64,000 nt of DNA from VRUE01 sp035997045. Lineage in GTDB: Bacteria > Actinomycetota > Thermoleophilia > Solirubrobacterales > 70-9. Every line of letters starts with the position of its first letter. Within the stretch, counting starts at the first letter, position 1. The notes beneath the pieces were generated by a model. That model was not told the DNA's origin, made no database searches, and saw only the letters and a list, made by a program, of their open reading frames with translations. A program made the position numbers and the translations under genes. This document shows, piece after piece, positions 31,687 to 41,307 of the stretch. The DNA lies in the NCBI GenBank assembly GCA_035997045.1, contig DASYIY010000071.1:1-64000 (forward strand). The letters are read 5' to 3'.

Positions 31687-33523
31687 CGACGGCCGCCAGG
31701 AAAGAAGTTCCGAGGTAAGCCTGGACCACAGCGGGATCGGCCTGGACCTCCTCCGGAGTCCCGATCCGCAGGGTCGTCCCGTCATCGAGCACCTGTATCC
31801 GGGAGCAAAGCTCCATGACGATGTTCATGTCGTGCTCGATCAAGAGGATCCCGCAGCCGAAGTCATCGAGCACGCCGCGAAGGACCGCGACCAGGGCCCC
31901 GCACTCGGCCTCGTTCAGCCCGGCCGCCGGCTCGTCGAGCAGCAGGTAGCGAGGCCGGACCGCGAGCGCGCGAGCGATCCCGAGCAGACGTTGTCTCCCC
32001 GGAGGCAGGGAGCCGGCCGCCAGCGCGGCCTGCTCGAGCAGGTTGAGGCGGCCGAGCACGTCGGTCGCCACCGCGATCGCCTGCCGCCTTCCGGCTCCCA
32101 TGCCCATCGCGCCGACGGCGACGCTTTCGAGGCAGCTCAGCTGAGCGAAGGGGAGGGCGGCCTGAAAGGTGCGGCCCAATCCGTCGTGGGCGAGGCGCAC
32201 CGGAGAGCGCCCGGTGACGTCAATCCCGTCAAGCGAGACAGTGCCCGAGTCGGGCGCCTGAAACCCGCTGAGGACATTGACGAGGGTCGTCTTGCCGGCC
32301 CCGTTCGGGCCGATCAGCCCAAGCGCCTCGCCGGGCCCAAACGCGAGATCGACCTGCTTGAGGACCTGCAGGCCGGCGAAAGCGAGCGATATGCCCTCGG
32401 CTCGTAGGGCGCTTTCAACGGAGCGTTCGATCTGCCGCCCGCTGGCGACGGAACCCTTCGGCTTGAGCGGCGGCACCGAGGCTTTCGGGTTCAGCCGGCG
32501 CAGCCAGGGCAGCTCACCTGCCTCCCTGCCGCCGCTCAGCCCGTTCGGCATCGCGATCATCGTCGCCAGCAGGATCAGGCCGAGCCCGATCGCGGCAAGG
32601 CCTGGCGCTTCGCCGATCGAGATCGCGCCGAACAGGCTGGCGCCGTTCTCGACGCCCCACAGCAGCTCGTTCACGGTTGCGATCGCGATCGCCCCGACAA
32701 CCGCCCCGAAGACGCTGCGGGCGCCGCCGACGACCAGCATCGTCATCGTCGTCACGGTGGTGCCGAAATAGAAGGTGGCGGGGTTGAGGACGCCGGATTG
32801 GTGCACGGCCAGTGCGCCGCCGATTCCACACAGGACCCCGCTGATGCCGAAGGCGATCAGTCGCTCACTCATCACCGCGATCCCGATCGAGCGCGCCGCC
32901 ACCTCGTCCTCGCGCGTCGCCCGCAGGCGATAGCCGCTCGCCGACCACTTGAACGCCAGCGCGAGGATCGCGGCCGTGCCCGCCCAGAGCCCCGCCGACT
33001 CGACGCTGGTCGTGGTCGGGATGCTGACCAAGCCGCTGCTGCCCCCGGTGACGCGATCCCAATTGGCGACGACGTTGTAGACGACGATCAGGAAGGCAAA
33101 GGTGGAGATCGGGATCGCGAGGGTGGAGGTGCGCATCAGCGGCAGTCCGACCACGATCGCCAGGAGGCCGGAGATTGCTGCGGCGATCAGCGTCGAGAGG
33201 AGCGCGCCGAGGTGCGCGTCGGCGATGAAATCCGGCAGCCCGGGTGTCTGCAGCAGGGCGAAGGCCGCGGGCAAAGTGAGAAACGCGGCGACGTAGGCGC
33301 CGGCCGTCGCGAAGCCGAGCTGCCCGAATGAGTAGACGCCGCTGTTGCCGACGAAGACCTGCAGCCCGAGGACGACGATCAGATTGCAGAGAATCAGGGT
33401 TACGGTGCCTCGGAAGGAGGGCGTGCCGTTCGCACCGGCCAAGGCGACGGTCGCGATCAGGGCCAGTGGCACCAGCAGCGAAGTGGCCGTAGACCGGCGA
33501 GAGCGAAATCGCACGGCGCTCAT
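31679..33523 (-). CDS. Fused LivM permease - LivG ATPase
   Basis: 614 residues. Residues 1 to about 330 are a LivM-type permease (VFVGNSGVYSFGQLGFATAGAY, later VVGGARSVFGAVVGA). After a linker, residues 375-610 form a LivG-type ATPase with GPNGAGKTT, LPPGRQRLLGIARAL as signature and LLLDEPAAGLNEAE. Such natural M-G fusions occur in actinobacteria and proteobacteria. It overlaps livF (8 bp) and livH (4 bp), so the whole transporter is one coupled operon. Confidence 0.92.
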   Translation of the reverse strand: MSAVRFRSRRSTATSLLVPLALIATVALAGANGTPSFRGTVTLILCNLIVVLGLQVFVGNSGVYSFGQLGFATAGAYVAAFLTLPAAFALLQTPGLPDFIADAHLGALLSTLIAAAISGLLAIVVGLPLMRTSTLAIPISTFAFLIVVYNVVANWDRVTGGSSGLVSIPTTTSVESAGLWAGTAAILALAFKWSASGYRLRATREDEVAARSIGIAVMSERLIAFGISGVLCGIGGALAVHQSGVLNPATFYFGTTVTTMTMLVVGGARSVFGAVVGAIAIATVNELLWGVENGASLFGAISIGEAPGLAAIGLGLILLATMIAMPNGLSGGREAGELPWLRRLNPKASVPPLKPKGSVASGRQIERSVESALRAEGISLAFAGLQVLKQVDLAFGPGEALGLIGPNGAGKTTLVNVLSGFQAPDSGTVSLDGIDVTGRSPVRLAHDGLGRTFQAALPFAQLSCLESVAVGAMGMGAGRRQAIAVATDVLGRLNLLEQAALAAGSLPPGRQRLLGIARALAVRPRYLLLDEPAAGLNEAECGALVAVLRGVLDDFGCGILLIEHDMNIVMELCSRIQVLDDGTTLRIGTPEEVQADPAVVQAYLGTSFLAAVDA

Positions 33524-34413
33524 ACCCGGGCCCTGCCGATCTCTCCGCCCAGTAGGCCGTGTGGCCTGAAGATCAGGATCAGCACCGGGAAGGTGAAGAC
33601 GATCGCTTCGCGAAACGGCGCCAGCCCGTCCGGGAGGTAGACCCCCAGCAGGGACGAGAGGGCACCCAGCAAGAGGCCTCCAACCACGGCACCGAACATC
33701 CTGCCGAAGCCGCCGATCACCACGGCAACGAATCCGACCAGAACCGGCGTGAGGCCCATCGTCGGCGAGACCTGGCCGGTCTGCATCACGATCAGCACGC
33801 CGACTGCGGCGGCGAGCGCTCCGCTGATCGCGAAGGCGATCGCGATCACCCGGTCGGCTCGCACGCCGAGCAGGCGGGCCATGTCGAAGTTCTCCGCCGC
33901 CGCTCGCATCGCGAGGCCGGTGCGGGTGCGGTAGAGCAGCCAGCCGAGACCGCCGAGGACGATCGCCGTCAGCCCGAGCGTGACGAACTCCAGGTTTGGC
34001 ACCGAGATGCTGCCGATGCTGGTCGATTCGCCGATCGCGGCCGGCGTCTCGACCGATTGCGCCCTGGTGCCGACCGTCACCGCTACGACGTTCTGCAGAA
34101 TCGCCGCGACCGCCAGCGAGGTGACCAGCTGTGCCGAGAGATCGGCGTTACGTACTGGCCGGAAGGCCACGCGCTCGGCGATCAGCGCGATCGCCACCCC
34201 GGCCAGCAGGGCGCACGCCACCGCCGTCGCGAAGGGCAGTCCGGCGAAGACGAAGAGAGCGTAGGCGGCGAGCATGATGAACTCGCCGTGGGCGAAGTTC
34301 ATCATCCCCATCACCGTGTAGACGAGGGTGATGCCGAGGGCGATCAGCGCGTAGAGGCTGCCAAGGGCGAGGCCATCGATCAGGTTCTGACCCAGCTCGG
34401 TCATCGCGAGCAA
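33520..34413 (-). CDS. livH: Branched-chain amino acid-type ABC permease LivH
   Basis: Up to 297 residues (294 from the Met at 34404). About eight hydrophobic segments with the LivH features GLALGSLYALIALGITLVYTV, MMNFAHGEFIM and IGGFGRMFGAVVGGLLLG. Forms the second membrane half of the transporter. The preceding 33 bp contain a dyad that may be an operator. Confidence 0.93.
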   Translation of the reverse strand: MLAMTELGQNLIDGLALGSLYALIALGITLVYTVMGMMNFAHGEFIMLAAYALFVFAGLPFATAVACALLAGVAIALIAERVAFRPVRNADLSAQLVTSLAVAAILQNVVAVTVGTRAQSVETPAAIGESTSIGSISVPNLEFVTLGLTAIVLGGLGWLLYRTRTGLAMRAAAENFDMARLLGVRADRVIAIAFAISGALAAAVGVLIVMQTGQVSPTMGLTPVLVGFVAVVIGGFGRMFGAVVGGLLLGALSSLLGVYLPDGLAPFREAIVFTFPVLILIFRPHGLLGGEIGRARV

Positions 34414-34418
34414 TTGAT

Positions 34419-34440
34419 CTTTCCATAGCGCTTGGAAAAG
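34419..34440 (-). promoter_or_regulatory. Candidate operator dyad upstream of livH
   Basis: TTTCCA and TGGAAA flank a central AGCGCT palindrome in the short gap between the GntR-family gene and livH. Its place fits a binding site for that regulator, but the exact symmetry is imperfect and no consensus is known for this clade. Confidence 0.35.
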
Positions 34441-34446
34441 CCTGAG

Positions 34447-35247
34447 CTAGCTGAGCTCGAAGGACAGCTGAGCGCTGTCGGCACGGTAGATAAGGCGGGC
34501 AAACTCGAGCGGACGCTCGTGCGTCGACCCCCGCGCTCGGCCAAACTGGATGAAGCGCCCCATCAGGGCCGGCTCGCCGGCCGTGGCGCCGACCTGGGAA
34601 GACCCCCACTCGCCGAAGAAGGTGTGCTCGACCGAGACGGTGGCGCGGGTGAGGTGGAGCCCGCCGGGCATCGGTAGCTTCGCGCCGGTGGCCAGGGCCC
34701 GGGCGGTGGGAAGGAACCAGGGCACGTGCGCGACCGTGGAGTAGGAGTCGAGGAGGCAGACCGAGGGCTCGTCGACGTCGACTACCGCGGTCACGTGCGC
34801 GACCGGGGTGTCTTGCTCCTCGATCGCCAGGAAGTGCGAAACCGTGGGATCGGGCAAGAGTTCGCGCGCGCTGCGAACGGCGATCGGTCGATCGTCATGA
34901 CGCTCCAGCCATAGCCTGACCAGCCCGGCCACCTCGACTTCGCGCCGCGGTGGGGCGACGAAGGCGCCCGATCCCTTGATGCGAAAAATGGCCCCATCGC
35001 CGACGAGGAGATCGAGCGCCGGCCGGATCACCGCACGTGAGACGCCGAACTCTTCTTCGATCTCGCGCTCGGAGGCAAAGCGAGCGCCGGACTCCCAGCC
35101 CCCAGCCTCCAGCATCACCTTTATCGCCGCCGCGAGCTGGAAGTAGAGCGGTACGTCGCTGTTGCGATCAAGCCCACGGCTGCCGGCGAGGGAGATATCC
35201 GAGGACTGTTTGGGCCGGCCCCTTACCGGTTGGGTGGGCTTGGCCAT
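34447..35247 (-). CDS. GntR family transcriptional regulator with UTRA domain
   Basis: 266 residues. N-terminal winged helix: PLYFQLAAAIKVMLEAGGW, FASEREIEEEFGVSRAVIRPALDLL and IFRIKGSGAFVA. The C-terminal UTRA (HutC-type) ligand-binding domain includes LLDSYSTVAHVPWFL and ends AQLSFELS. First gene of the livH-livMG-livF operon, so a ligand-responsive local regulator is likely, with the imported compound as inducer. Confidence 0.9.
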   Translation of the reverse strand: MAKPTQPVRGRPKQSSDISLAGSRGLDRNSDVPLYFQLAAAIKVMLEAGGWESGARFASEREIEEEFGVSRAVIRPALDLLVGDGAIFRIKGSGAFVAPPRREVEVAGLVRLWLERHDDRPIAVRSARELLPDPTVSHFLAIEEQDTPVAHVTAVVDVDEPSVCLLDSYSTVAHVPWFLPTARALATGAKLPMPGGLHLTRATVSVEHTFFGEWGSSQVGATAGEPALMGRFIQFGRARGSTHERPLEFARLIYRADSAQLSFELS

Positions 35248-35396
35248 TTGAACGCTAAGGATACCTTTTGCATTTGAGGGAGCGCCATATCTGAATTAAT
35301 CGCCGCCGCTGCAGGCATAAACGCCGGCCAGGCGGGTACAGCCATCTGAACCGCTCATGACAGTAATAGAGCTACCATGACAACAAAGGCAAGCAG

Positions 35397-36233
35397 ATGG
35401 CTCAATTGACGATTCCAAGTGTCGTTCTCCACGACGACATCGAAATACCCCAGCTGGGGTTCGGGGTCTTCCAGGTCCCCCCCGAGGGCGTTCAGAGCGC
35501 CGTCGAGCAGGCGCTGGAGGCCGGCTATCGCCACATCGATACGGCTGCTGCTTACCGCAACGAGCCTGGGGTCGGCGCGGCGCTCGTCGCCTCGGGCTTG
35601 CCCCGCGAGGACGTCTTCGTCACCACAAAGCTCTGGAATACCGAGCAGGGTCACGATTCGACCCTGGCCGCTTTCGAGGCGAGCCTCGAGCGGCTTGGGC
35701 TCGACCACGTCGACCTCTACCTGATCCACTGGCCCGTTCCGAGCGGGAATCGCTTCATCGATACGTGGCGAGCATTCGAGCGCATCTATGAGGAGGAGGC
35801 CGCCCGCGCGATCGGTGTCTCCAACTTCCGCGTCGAGGACCTCGAACGGCTGATGGCGGAGACCGACACCCGGCCGACGGTAAATCAGATCGAGCTGCAC
35901 CCGCGCTTCCAGCAGGCGAAGCTGCGCACCTTCCACGCCGCACACAAGATCGCCACCGAGGCCTGGAGTCCGCTGGCTCAGGGCGCCCTGCTCGATGACG
36001 CGACGATCGCTGGGATCGCTGAGAACTACGGCAAGACCCCGGCTCAGGCGATCCTGCGCTGGCACCTGCAACTGGGCAACGTCGTCATTCCCAAGTCGGT
36101 GACGCCGGAACGGATCCGCGAGAACATCGAGATCTTCGACTTCGAGCTGAGCGACGAGGAGATGGCCGAATTCGCGAGACTCGACAGCGGTGAGCGCATC
36201 GGCCCAGACCCGGAGACGTTCGTCGCGCCGTAG
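35397..36233 (+). CDS. Aldo/keto reductase
   Basis: 278 residues of the AKR5-like 2,5-diketo-D-gluconate reductase type: GYRHIDTAAAYRNE (catalytic Asp and Tyr), VTTKLWN (Lys), YLIHWP (His), and NADPH-binding IPKSVTPERIREN. Reduces an aldehyde or ketone using NADPH. Its 3' end overlaps the next gene. The 149-bp gap upstream, shared with the divergent GntR gene, holds the word CATGACA twice, 18 bp apart (near 35357 and 35375). Confidence 0.95.
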   Translation: MAQLTIPSVVLHDDIEIPQLGFGVFQVPPEGVQSAVEQALEAGYRHIDTAAAYRNEPGVGAALVASGLPREDVFVTTKLWNTEQGHDSTLAAFEASLERLGLDHVDLYLIHWPVPSGNRFIDTWRAFERIYEEEAARAIGVSNFRVEDLERLMAETDTRPTVNQIELHPRFQQAKLRTFHAAHKIATEAWSPLAQGALLDDATIAGIAENYGKTPAQAILRWHLQLGNVVIPKSVTPERIRENIEIFDFELSDEEMAEFARLDSGERIGPDPETFVAP

Positions 36234-36891
36234 CTCGCTGCTCAACGCGGTCGCCGCGACCGCGTTCCTGATCGGGGGATCGCTGTTCGCCATCGGCGCG
36301 GCCCTGGCGCAGTCCGGCGTATCGACGACCGCCTGCGCGTCGGTCTACCTGGTCGGCGGCGTCTTCTTCAGCACCGGTGGCTACAGCTCGGTCCTGCAGG
36401 TGGTCAACGAGCCCAGTGACCCGGACGCCGAGCCGCCTCGCTGGCGCTGGTGGTCACGCGAACCGAGTCGCCTGCAGTGGCTGAGCGCCGTCGTCCTCTT
36501 CGCCGGCACCCTGATCTTCGCGATCAATCTGGTCGACTCGTTCATTGCCGAACTCAGCCCGACCGCCGAGGATCGCCTGGTCTGGTCGCCGGACCTGGTC
36601 GGCTGTTCGCTCTTCCTCATCTCCGGCCATCTGGCCCTGGTCGAGATCGGCGGCGGCGGCCGCTTCTGGCGCCATCGCGACCTCGGCTGGTGGATCGTCG
36701 GCGTCAACCAGATCGGCTCGGTCCTCTTCATGGTCTCCGCCGTCGCCTCATTCGTGGAGCCCGCGAGCGCCGAAGCGGTCAATATCGGCGTGGCGAACTG
36801 GGGTACGCTGACCGGCGCCCTCTGCTTCGCCGTCGCCGGGCTGATGCAGGAGTTCGAGCACCCGCTCGGCCCGCGCCGGCGCCGCGCTTAA
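36190..36891 (+). CDS. YrhK-like membrane protein
   Basis: 233 residues from a GTG inside the end of the aldo/keto reductase gene; a later start is possible. About six hydrophobic segments arranged in pairs, with WSPDLVGCSLFLISGHLALVE and WWIVGVNQIGSVLFMVSA as YrhK-type segments. Function unknown. It converges on ltrA with a 4-bp overlap. Confidence 0.65.
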   Translation: MSASAQTRRRSSRRSSLLNAVAATAFLIGGSLFAIGAALAQSGVSTTACASVYLVGGVFFSTGGYSSVLQVVNEPSDPDAEPPRWRWWSREPSRLQWLSAVVLFAGTLIFAINLVDSFIAELSPTAEDRLVWSPDLVGCSLFLISGHLALVEIGGGGRFWRHRDLGWWIVGVNQIGSVLFMVSAVASFVEPASAEAVNIGVANWGTLTGALCFAVAGLMQEFEHPLGPRRRRA

Positions 36892-38081
36892 GCCTCGGCG
36901 GTCTGGGGGCGGCGCACCTCGTGCCGACCCTCGCCGTAGAGGCGCGTCTCGTAGGCGATCATCGCCCAGATCAGCAGGTTGGCGATCGCGATCGGGACCA
37001 AGGCGGGTACCTCCGTCGCAACCGGGACCAGGGCCAGCAGGACGATTCCGAGCAAGAGGCGCTGCCGGTTGACCGTGTGGACGTGGCGGTAGCGAAAGGC
37101 GACGTGGCCGAACAGGTAGACGGCGAGGCCGCCGAACAGGGCAAAGGCCGGCACGGCGTGCAGGTGATCGCCGGTATGGCCGATCGTCGTCTTCAGGCCG
37201 AGGGCGACGAGGACAATCCCGGCCACCATCACCAGGTGCATGTAGGAGTAAGAGTCGCGAGCCATCTCGTTCTGCACCTTGCCGACCTCGGCCTCGGCGA
37301 GCCGGCGGCCGGCGACGATCGCGACGATGTCGAAGTAGATCCACCACATCGCCGCCGTCAGCGCGACGCCGAGGACGGCCGCGGTCCCGATGCTGAGCGT
37401 GAGGGAGTGGGAGGCGCCGACGCCGATCGCGACGATCGACTCGCCGAGGGCGATGATCACGATCAGCCCGTGGCGCTCGGCGAAATGCCCGGGGACCAGT
37501 TTCCAGCCCTCGGAGCCGAAGAAGTAGGGCCCGGCCATGTCGAGGAAGAGGGCGAGCGCCCAGAGCGCGCCCTGGGCGAGGCCGTCGAAAAGAGACGCCG
37601 TGGCCAGCAGGACAACGGCAACCGCCGTGCTCGCGGCCAGACCCAGGACCGAGTGGCGCAGCGCGTCGTCCTCGGGGCTGGCGAGCATGAACAGGACGAT
37701 TTGGGCTGAGCGGACCACCCCGTAGATCAGTGCGAAGGCCAGCGCCAAGCCGCCGAACGCTTCCGGCACGCAGAGCGAGACCAGCAGCAGCGCCGCCATC
37801 GCCCCGAACATGACCAGCCGCACCGCGCCCTCCTCGGGGTCGATCACGCTGGTCAGCCAGGAGTAGCCGGTCCAGGCCCACCACAGCATTCCCAGTACCA
37901 GCAGGCCCTGCGCCATCCCCGACCAGGTCGGGTGGTGCGACATCAGCGCCGTGCACTGGGTGATCGCCAGCACGAAGACGAGGTCGAAGAAGAGCTCCAG
38001 CGGCGTCACCCGCTCGCCTTCGCGCAGGGTCGTGCCGAGCCGATTCCCTCCTGTTTCGTCGCCGGCGGCCATCGCCGCCAT
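36888..38081 (-). CDS. ltrA: Low temperature requirement protein A (LtrA)
   Basis: 397 residues with multiple membrane helices and the family start VTPLELFFDLVFVLAITQ, later AERHGLIVIIALGESIVAIG. LtrA proteins are integral membrane proteins of unclear biochemical role first linked to growth at low temperature in Listeria. It follows an MFS gene on the same strand with a 4-bp gap, and the two are probably co-transcribed. Confidence 0.9.
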   Translation of the reverse strand: MAAMAAGDETGGNRLGTTLREGERVTPLELFFDLVFVLAITQCTALMSHHPTWSGMAQGLLVLGMLWWAWTGYSWLTSVIDPEEGAVRLVMFGAMAALLLVSLCVPEAFGGLALAFALIYGVVRSAQIVLFMLASPEDDALRHSVLGLAASTAVAVVLLATASLFDGLAQGALWALALFLDMAGPYFFGSEGWKLVPGHFAERHGLIVIIALGESIVAIGVGASHSLTLSIGTAAVLGVALTAAMWWIYFDIVAIVAGRRLAEAEVGKVQNEMARDSYSYMHLVMVAGIVLVALGLKTTIGHTGDHLHAVPAFALFGGLAVYLFGHVAFRYRHVHTVNRQRLLLGIVLLALVPVATEVPALVPIAIANLLIWAMIAYETRLYGEGRHEVRRPQTAEA

Positions 38082-38085
38082 CTTC

Positions 38086-39657
38086 TCAAGCAGTGACTGC
38101 GGGCTTGGTGTCTTCGGCGTTGTAGCGCTCTAGCAGCGCCTCCTCCTCGTCCCGCTTGGGGAAGAAGAAGAAGACGAGGGCGGCGCCGAGCAGGACGGCG
38201 GCGATGCCGGCGCTGTAGGCCCAGGCGTCACCCTGCAGGAAGGAGACCTTGGCGGCTTCGATGATCTGTTCGCTGTGGCGCGGGTACTGCGAGGCGAGGT
38301 CGGCGGCGCTGGAGAAGGACTTGGTCAGCTCGCCTTCGATGTTCTCGGTGACCTTGGCCGATTCTCCGGAGGAGGCGATCGCGGCGCTGGCGGCCGCTGC
38401 GTAACCGGCGGTGAGCAGGGCACCGAAGATCGACTGCATAATCGCGCCGCCGAGGTCGCGCTGCAGGTCGGCGGTTCCCGAGGCCATGCCGGCGCGGGTG
38501 ACCGGCACCGAGCCGGTCAGCGAGTGCGAAGCTGGGGTACCGGCAAAGCCGACGCCGATCCCGATGAAGGCGTAGCCGAGGCCCACCTTCCAGTATTCGA
38601 TGTTGTCCTTCCAGAGCAGCAGCATCGTGAGGAAGCCGAGCAGGCAGAAGACGTAGCCGATCAGCAGGGTGAAGCGGGCGCCGCGCGCCTCGACCAGCTT
38701 CGCCGAGCGCGGCGCGACGATCACCATCAGCACCGCCGCCGGCAGGATCGCCAGGCCGGAGTCGAGGGTCGAGTAGTCGAGCACGTTCTGCAGGAACTGC
38801 TGGCCGATGAACATCGCCCCCATCAGCGAGCCGAAGACAATGATCCCGGCGCAGGCCGCGACCCAGAAGATCCGCCTCGCCGCAACGTCGAGGTCATAGA
38901 GCGGCGAGCGCGCCCGCCGCTGGCGGATCACGAAGGCCGCGGTCGCGGCGATCGCCACGATGCCGAGCCCGATCGCCAGCGCTCCCTTGCCGGGGACCGG
39001 CGCCAGGTTGATCCCCAGCACGAGCGCTGCGATCAGCAGGATCGAGAGGACGCCGCCGAGGTTGTCGACCGGCTCGGTTGCCTCGTTGACGTGGGCGGGG
39101 ACGTAGCGCCAGGCCATGAAGAGGGCGAGGGCCGCCAGCGGCAGAGTGATGAGGAAGACCGAGCCCCAGTCGAACTGCTCGAGCAGGGCCCCGGAGAGCA
39201 GTGGCCCGAGCGAGGCGATCGCGCCGCCGATCGCCGACCAGAGCGCGATCGAGCGGGTCCGCGCCGCGCCCGACCACAGCGCCGTGATCAGGGCCAGGGT
39301 GGTGGGGAAGGCCATGCCCGCGGCGACGCCGCCGAGCAGCCGGGCGAGGAAGAGGACGCCGTCGGAGGGAGCAAAGCCGGCGAGCAGCGAGGCGGGGATC
39401 GAGAGCCCCATGCCGAGCAGCAGCATCATCTTGCGCCCGTAGCGGTCGCCGAGCGCGCCCAGGTAGAGGACCGAGGTCGCCAGGCCCAGCGAGTAGCCGA
39501 CGGCGATCAGATTGAGCGTCGTCTGGCCGGAGCCGAAGGCCTTGCCGATGTCGGGCAGGGCGACGTTGGCAACGGCCAGGTTGAGGTTGGCGACCGCCGC
39601 GACCAGGATCAGCGCCGCGAGGACGAGACCGGCGCGCTTGGGGCTGCTCGACTCCAT
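38086..39657 (-). CDS. MFS transporter, DHA2-like
   Basis: 523 residues with about 14 hydrophobic segments. N-terminal NLNLAVANVALPDIGKAFG and GALGDRYGRKMMLLLG (motif A), then PLLSGALLEQFDWGSVFLI (motif C region). A long extracytoplasmic loop near the C-terminus (residues ~430-480) precedes the last helix. Drug or metabolite exporter; substrate unknown. Divergent from the MBL-hydrolase gene by 72 bp. Confidence 0.9.
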   Translation of the reverse strand: MESSSPKRAGLVLAALILVAAVANLNLAVANVALPDIGKAFGSGQTTLNLIAVGYSLGLATSVLYLGALGDRYGRKMMLLLGMGLSIPASLLAGFAPSDGVLFLARLLGGVAAGMAFPTTLALITALWSGAARTRSIALWSAIGGAIASLGPLLSGALLEQFDWGSVFLITLPLAALALFMAWRYVPAHVNEATEPVDNLGGVLSILLIAALVLGINLAPVPGKGALAIGLGIVAIAATAAFVIRQRRARSPLYDLDVAARRIFWVAACAGIIVFGSLMGAMFIGQQFLQNVLDYSTLDSGLAILPAAVLMVIVAPRSAKLVEARGARFTLLIGYVFCLLGFLTMLLLWKDNIEYWKVGLGYAFIGIGVGFAGTPASHSLTGSVPVTRAGMASGTADLQRDLGGAIMQSIFGALLTAGYAAAASAAIASSGESAKVTENIEGELTKSFSSAADLASQYPRHSEQIIEAAKVSFLQGDAWAYSAGIAAVLLGAALVFFFFPKRDEEEALLERYNAEDTKPAVTA

Positions 39658-39729
39658 GCAGAGCCCAACCTATCCCAGCATGACCGCGGTCACGCGGCGC
39701 GGCGGCGGCGCCTGAGAGGATTCGCCTCG

Positions 39730-40734
39730 ATGGCGGACGACCGCAAGCGGCCCGAGGCTCCTCGCGCCGAGAAGGTGTTGCCGGGAATCTGGAGGCTGAG
39801 GCTGGCGCTACCCTGGCCCGGGGTCCCACACGGCAACGCCTGGGCGCTCGCCGCCGACGGCGGCATCGTCCTCTTCGATACCGGCATCGGTGGCAAGGGG
39901 CGGCTGCGCCAGTTCGACCTCGCCCTCGCCCAGGCCGGCTTCGACCTCGGCGACGTGAAGCTGCTCGTCTGCACCCACTCCCACACCGATCACTACGGGC
40001 TGGCTGCGCCGATCGTCGAGAACGCCGGCTGCGAGCTCTGGATGCATCCGAAGTGGGAGCACGTGCGCCTGCTCGCCGACGACCCGGCAGCGGCGCTCGA
40101 GCAGCGGCTCGAGGTGGCGCGCCAGAGCGGCGTTCCGGTCGCGGGGCTCGAACGCTACCGCGAGTCCCGCAGCGAGGACGACGACAACGGGATCGAGGCG
40201 ATCGTCGAGCCCGACCGCGACCTGCTGCCGGGGGTCGAGGTCGAGACCGACCTTGGTACCTGGCAGGTCCACGAGACCCCGGGGCACGCCCCTTCGCACG
40301 TCGTCCTGCACCAGCCCGAGAGCAAACTGATGATCTCCGGCGATCACCTGCTCGGCCGCACCGTGCTCTTCTTCGATCACGGCCACAGTCCCGACCCGGT
40401 CGGCGAATTTCTCGCCAGCCTCGACGAGGTCGAGCCGCTTGACGTCAACCTCTGCCTGCCCGGTCACGGGCGGCCCTTCCGCGACCCCGAGGCCAAGATC
40501 GCCGAGGCGCGGCGCCAGGTGGGCGAGCTGCTGGGCAAGACCCGCGACGCGCTGGGCGAGGGAGAGAAGACCGCGTTCGAAATAGTCGCCGAGATCGTCG
40601 GCGCCGACAACGTCAACACGCCGGTCAGCGCCTGGGTTCTTCAGATCGTCCTTTCTTGTCTCGACCATCTTGTGATCGTGGACGAGGTGGTGAAGGTCGA
40701 AGGGACTGATCCTCAGAGATGGAGACTGGCGTGA
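39730..40734 (+). CDS. MBL-fold metallo-hydrolase
   Basis: 334 residues from ATG 39730; the frame open to 38275 is antisense to the MFS gene. Metallo-beta-lactamase motif HSHTDHYG (HxHxDH), GHAPSH, the bridging Asp in MISGDHLLG and the final His in LPGHGRPF are all present, and a helical C-terminal domain follows as in LACTB2/glyoxalase-II-like members. Hydrolyses an ester or thioester. The family B element begins on the base after its stop. Confidence 0.92.
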   Translation: MADDRKRPEAPRAEKVLPGIWRLRLALPWPGVPHGNAWALAADGGIVLFDTGIGGKGRLRQFDLALAQAGFDLGDVKLLVCTHSHTDHYGLAAPIVENAGCELWMHPKWEHVRLLADDPAAALEQRLEVARQSGVPVAGLERYRESRSEDDDNGIEAIVEPDRDLLPGVEVETDLGTWQVHETPGHAPSHVVLHQPESKLMISGDHLLGRTVLFFDHGHSPDPVGEFLASLDEVEPLDVNLCLPGHGRPFRDPEAKIAEARRQVGELLGKTRDALGEGEKTAFEIVAEIVGADNVNTPVSAWVLQIVLSCLDHLVIVDEVVKVEGTDPQRWRLA

Positions 40735-40843
40735 GGAGGACCGGGTACCCCTCCCGGCTCAACTTTTTCGGTGGAGAGGTGCGGCTGACCGAGATTGGAT
40801 CGCCGAAAAAGTACAAGCCGCCGGGAGGGGCACCCGGTCCTCC
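40735..40843. repeat. Family B structured intergenic element, copy 1
   Basis: Outer arms 40735-40757 and 40821-40843 pair at 22 of 23 positions; inner arms ACTTTTTCGG (40762-40771) and CCGAAAAAGT (40803-40812) pair perfectly. Read on the minus strand, its inner region matches the 57178-57290 element base for base at about three quarters of positions, whereas the outer arms share almost nothing. It abuts the MBL gene stop codon and ends 17 bp before the SRPBCC start. Confidence 0.78.
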
Positions 40844-40860
40844 CTATAGCCTTCGGCGCC

Positions 40861-41307
40861 GTGGCTAGCTTTACTTTCACGCGCGAGATAGCGGCACCGG
40901 CCGAGACTGTGTTCGAAGTGCTTACGGATCACGCTAAGTACTCGGAGCTGACGCCGTTGCGGAAGTCTGTGCTTGAGAGGGAAGGCGAGGACACCCCGAA
41001 TGGGGTGGGGGCTATTCGGAAGCTGACCGCCGTTGGGCCGGCCCTGCGGGAGGAAGTGATCGCCTACGAGGAGCCCAGCCGGTTCTCCTACACGTTGCTC
41101 TCGGGGTTGCCGGTGCGGGATCACGTTGGGACCGTGGAGCTGACTCCGAATGGCAGTGGCACCAGGATGGTCTACGCCGTTAAGACGCAGCCGACCGTGC
41201 CCGTTGTCGGCGCCGTCGTTGTCGCCGCGGTCAAGCAGGGAGTCAAGGGCTTGATCGGCGGAGTCGTCGCCGAGTCCGAGCGTCGCGCGTCCGCAGCGGA
41301 TGGCTGA
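40861..41307 (+). CDS. SRPBCC family protein
   Basis: 148 residues from GTG 40861. I chose this start because the protein proper begins ASFTFTREIAAPAETVFEVL, the usual SRPBCC first strand and helix; the longer frame to 40795 runs through the palindromic element. Strands VGAIRKLTAVGPALREEVIAYEEP and VGTVELTPNGSGTRMVYAV complete the polyketide-cyclase/START-like fold. Binds a hydrophobic ligand. Overlaps the next gene by 8 bp. Confidence 0.82.
   Translation: MASFTFTREIAAPAETVFEVLTDHAKYSELTPLRKSVLEREGEDTPNGVGAIRKLTAVGPALREEVIAYEEPSRFSYTLLSGLPVRDHVGTVELTPNGSGTRMVYAVKTQPTVPVVGAVVVAAVKQGVKGLIGGVVAESERRASAADG

Noticed and set aside
31679..33523. LivM-LivG junction as an assembly artefact
   Set aside because: The linker is in frame, composition is even, and such fusions are known in this transporter family.
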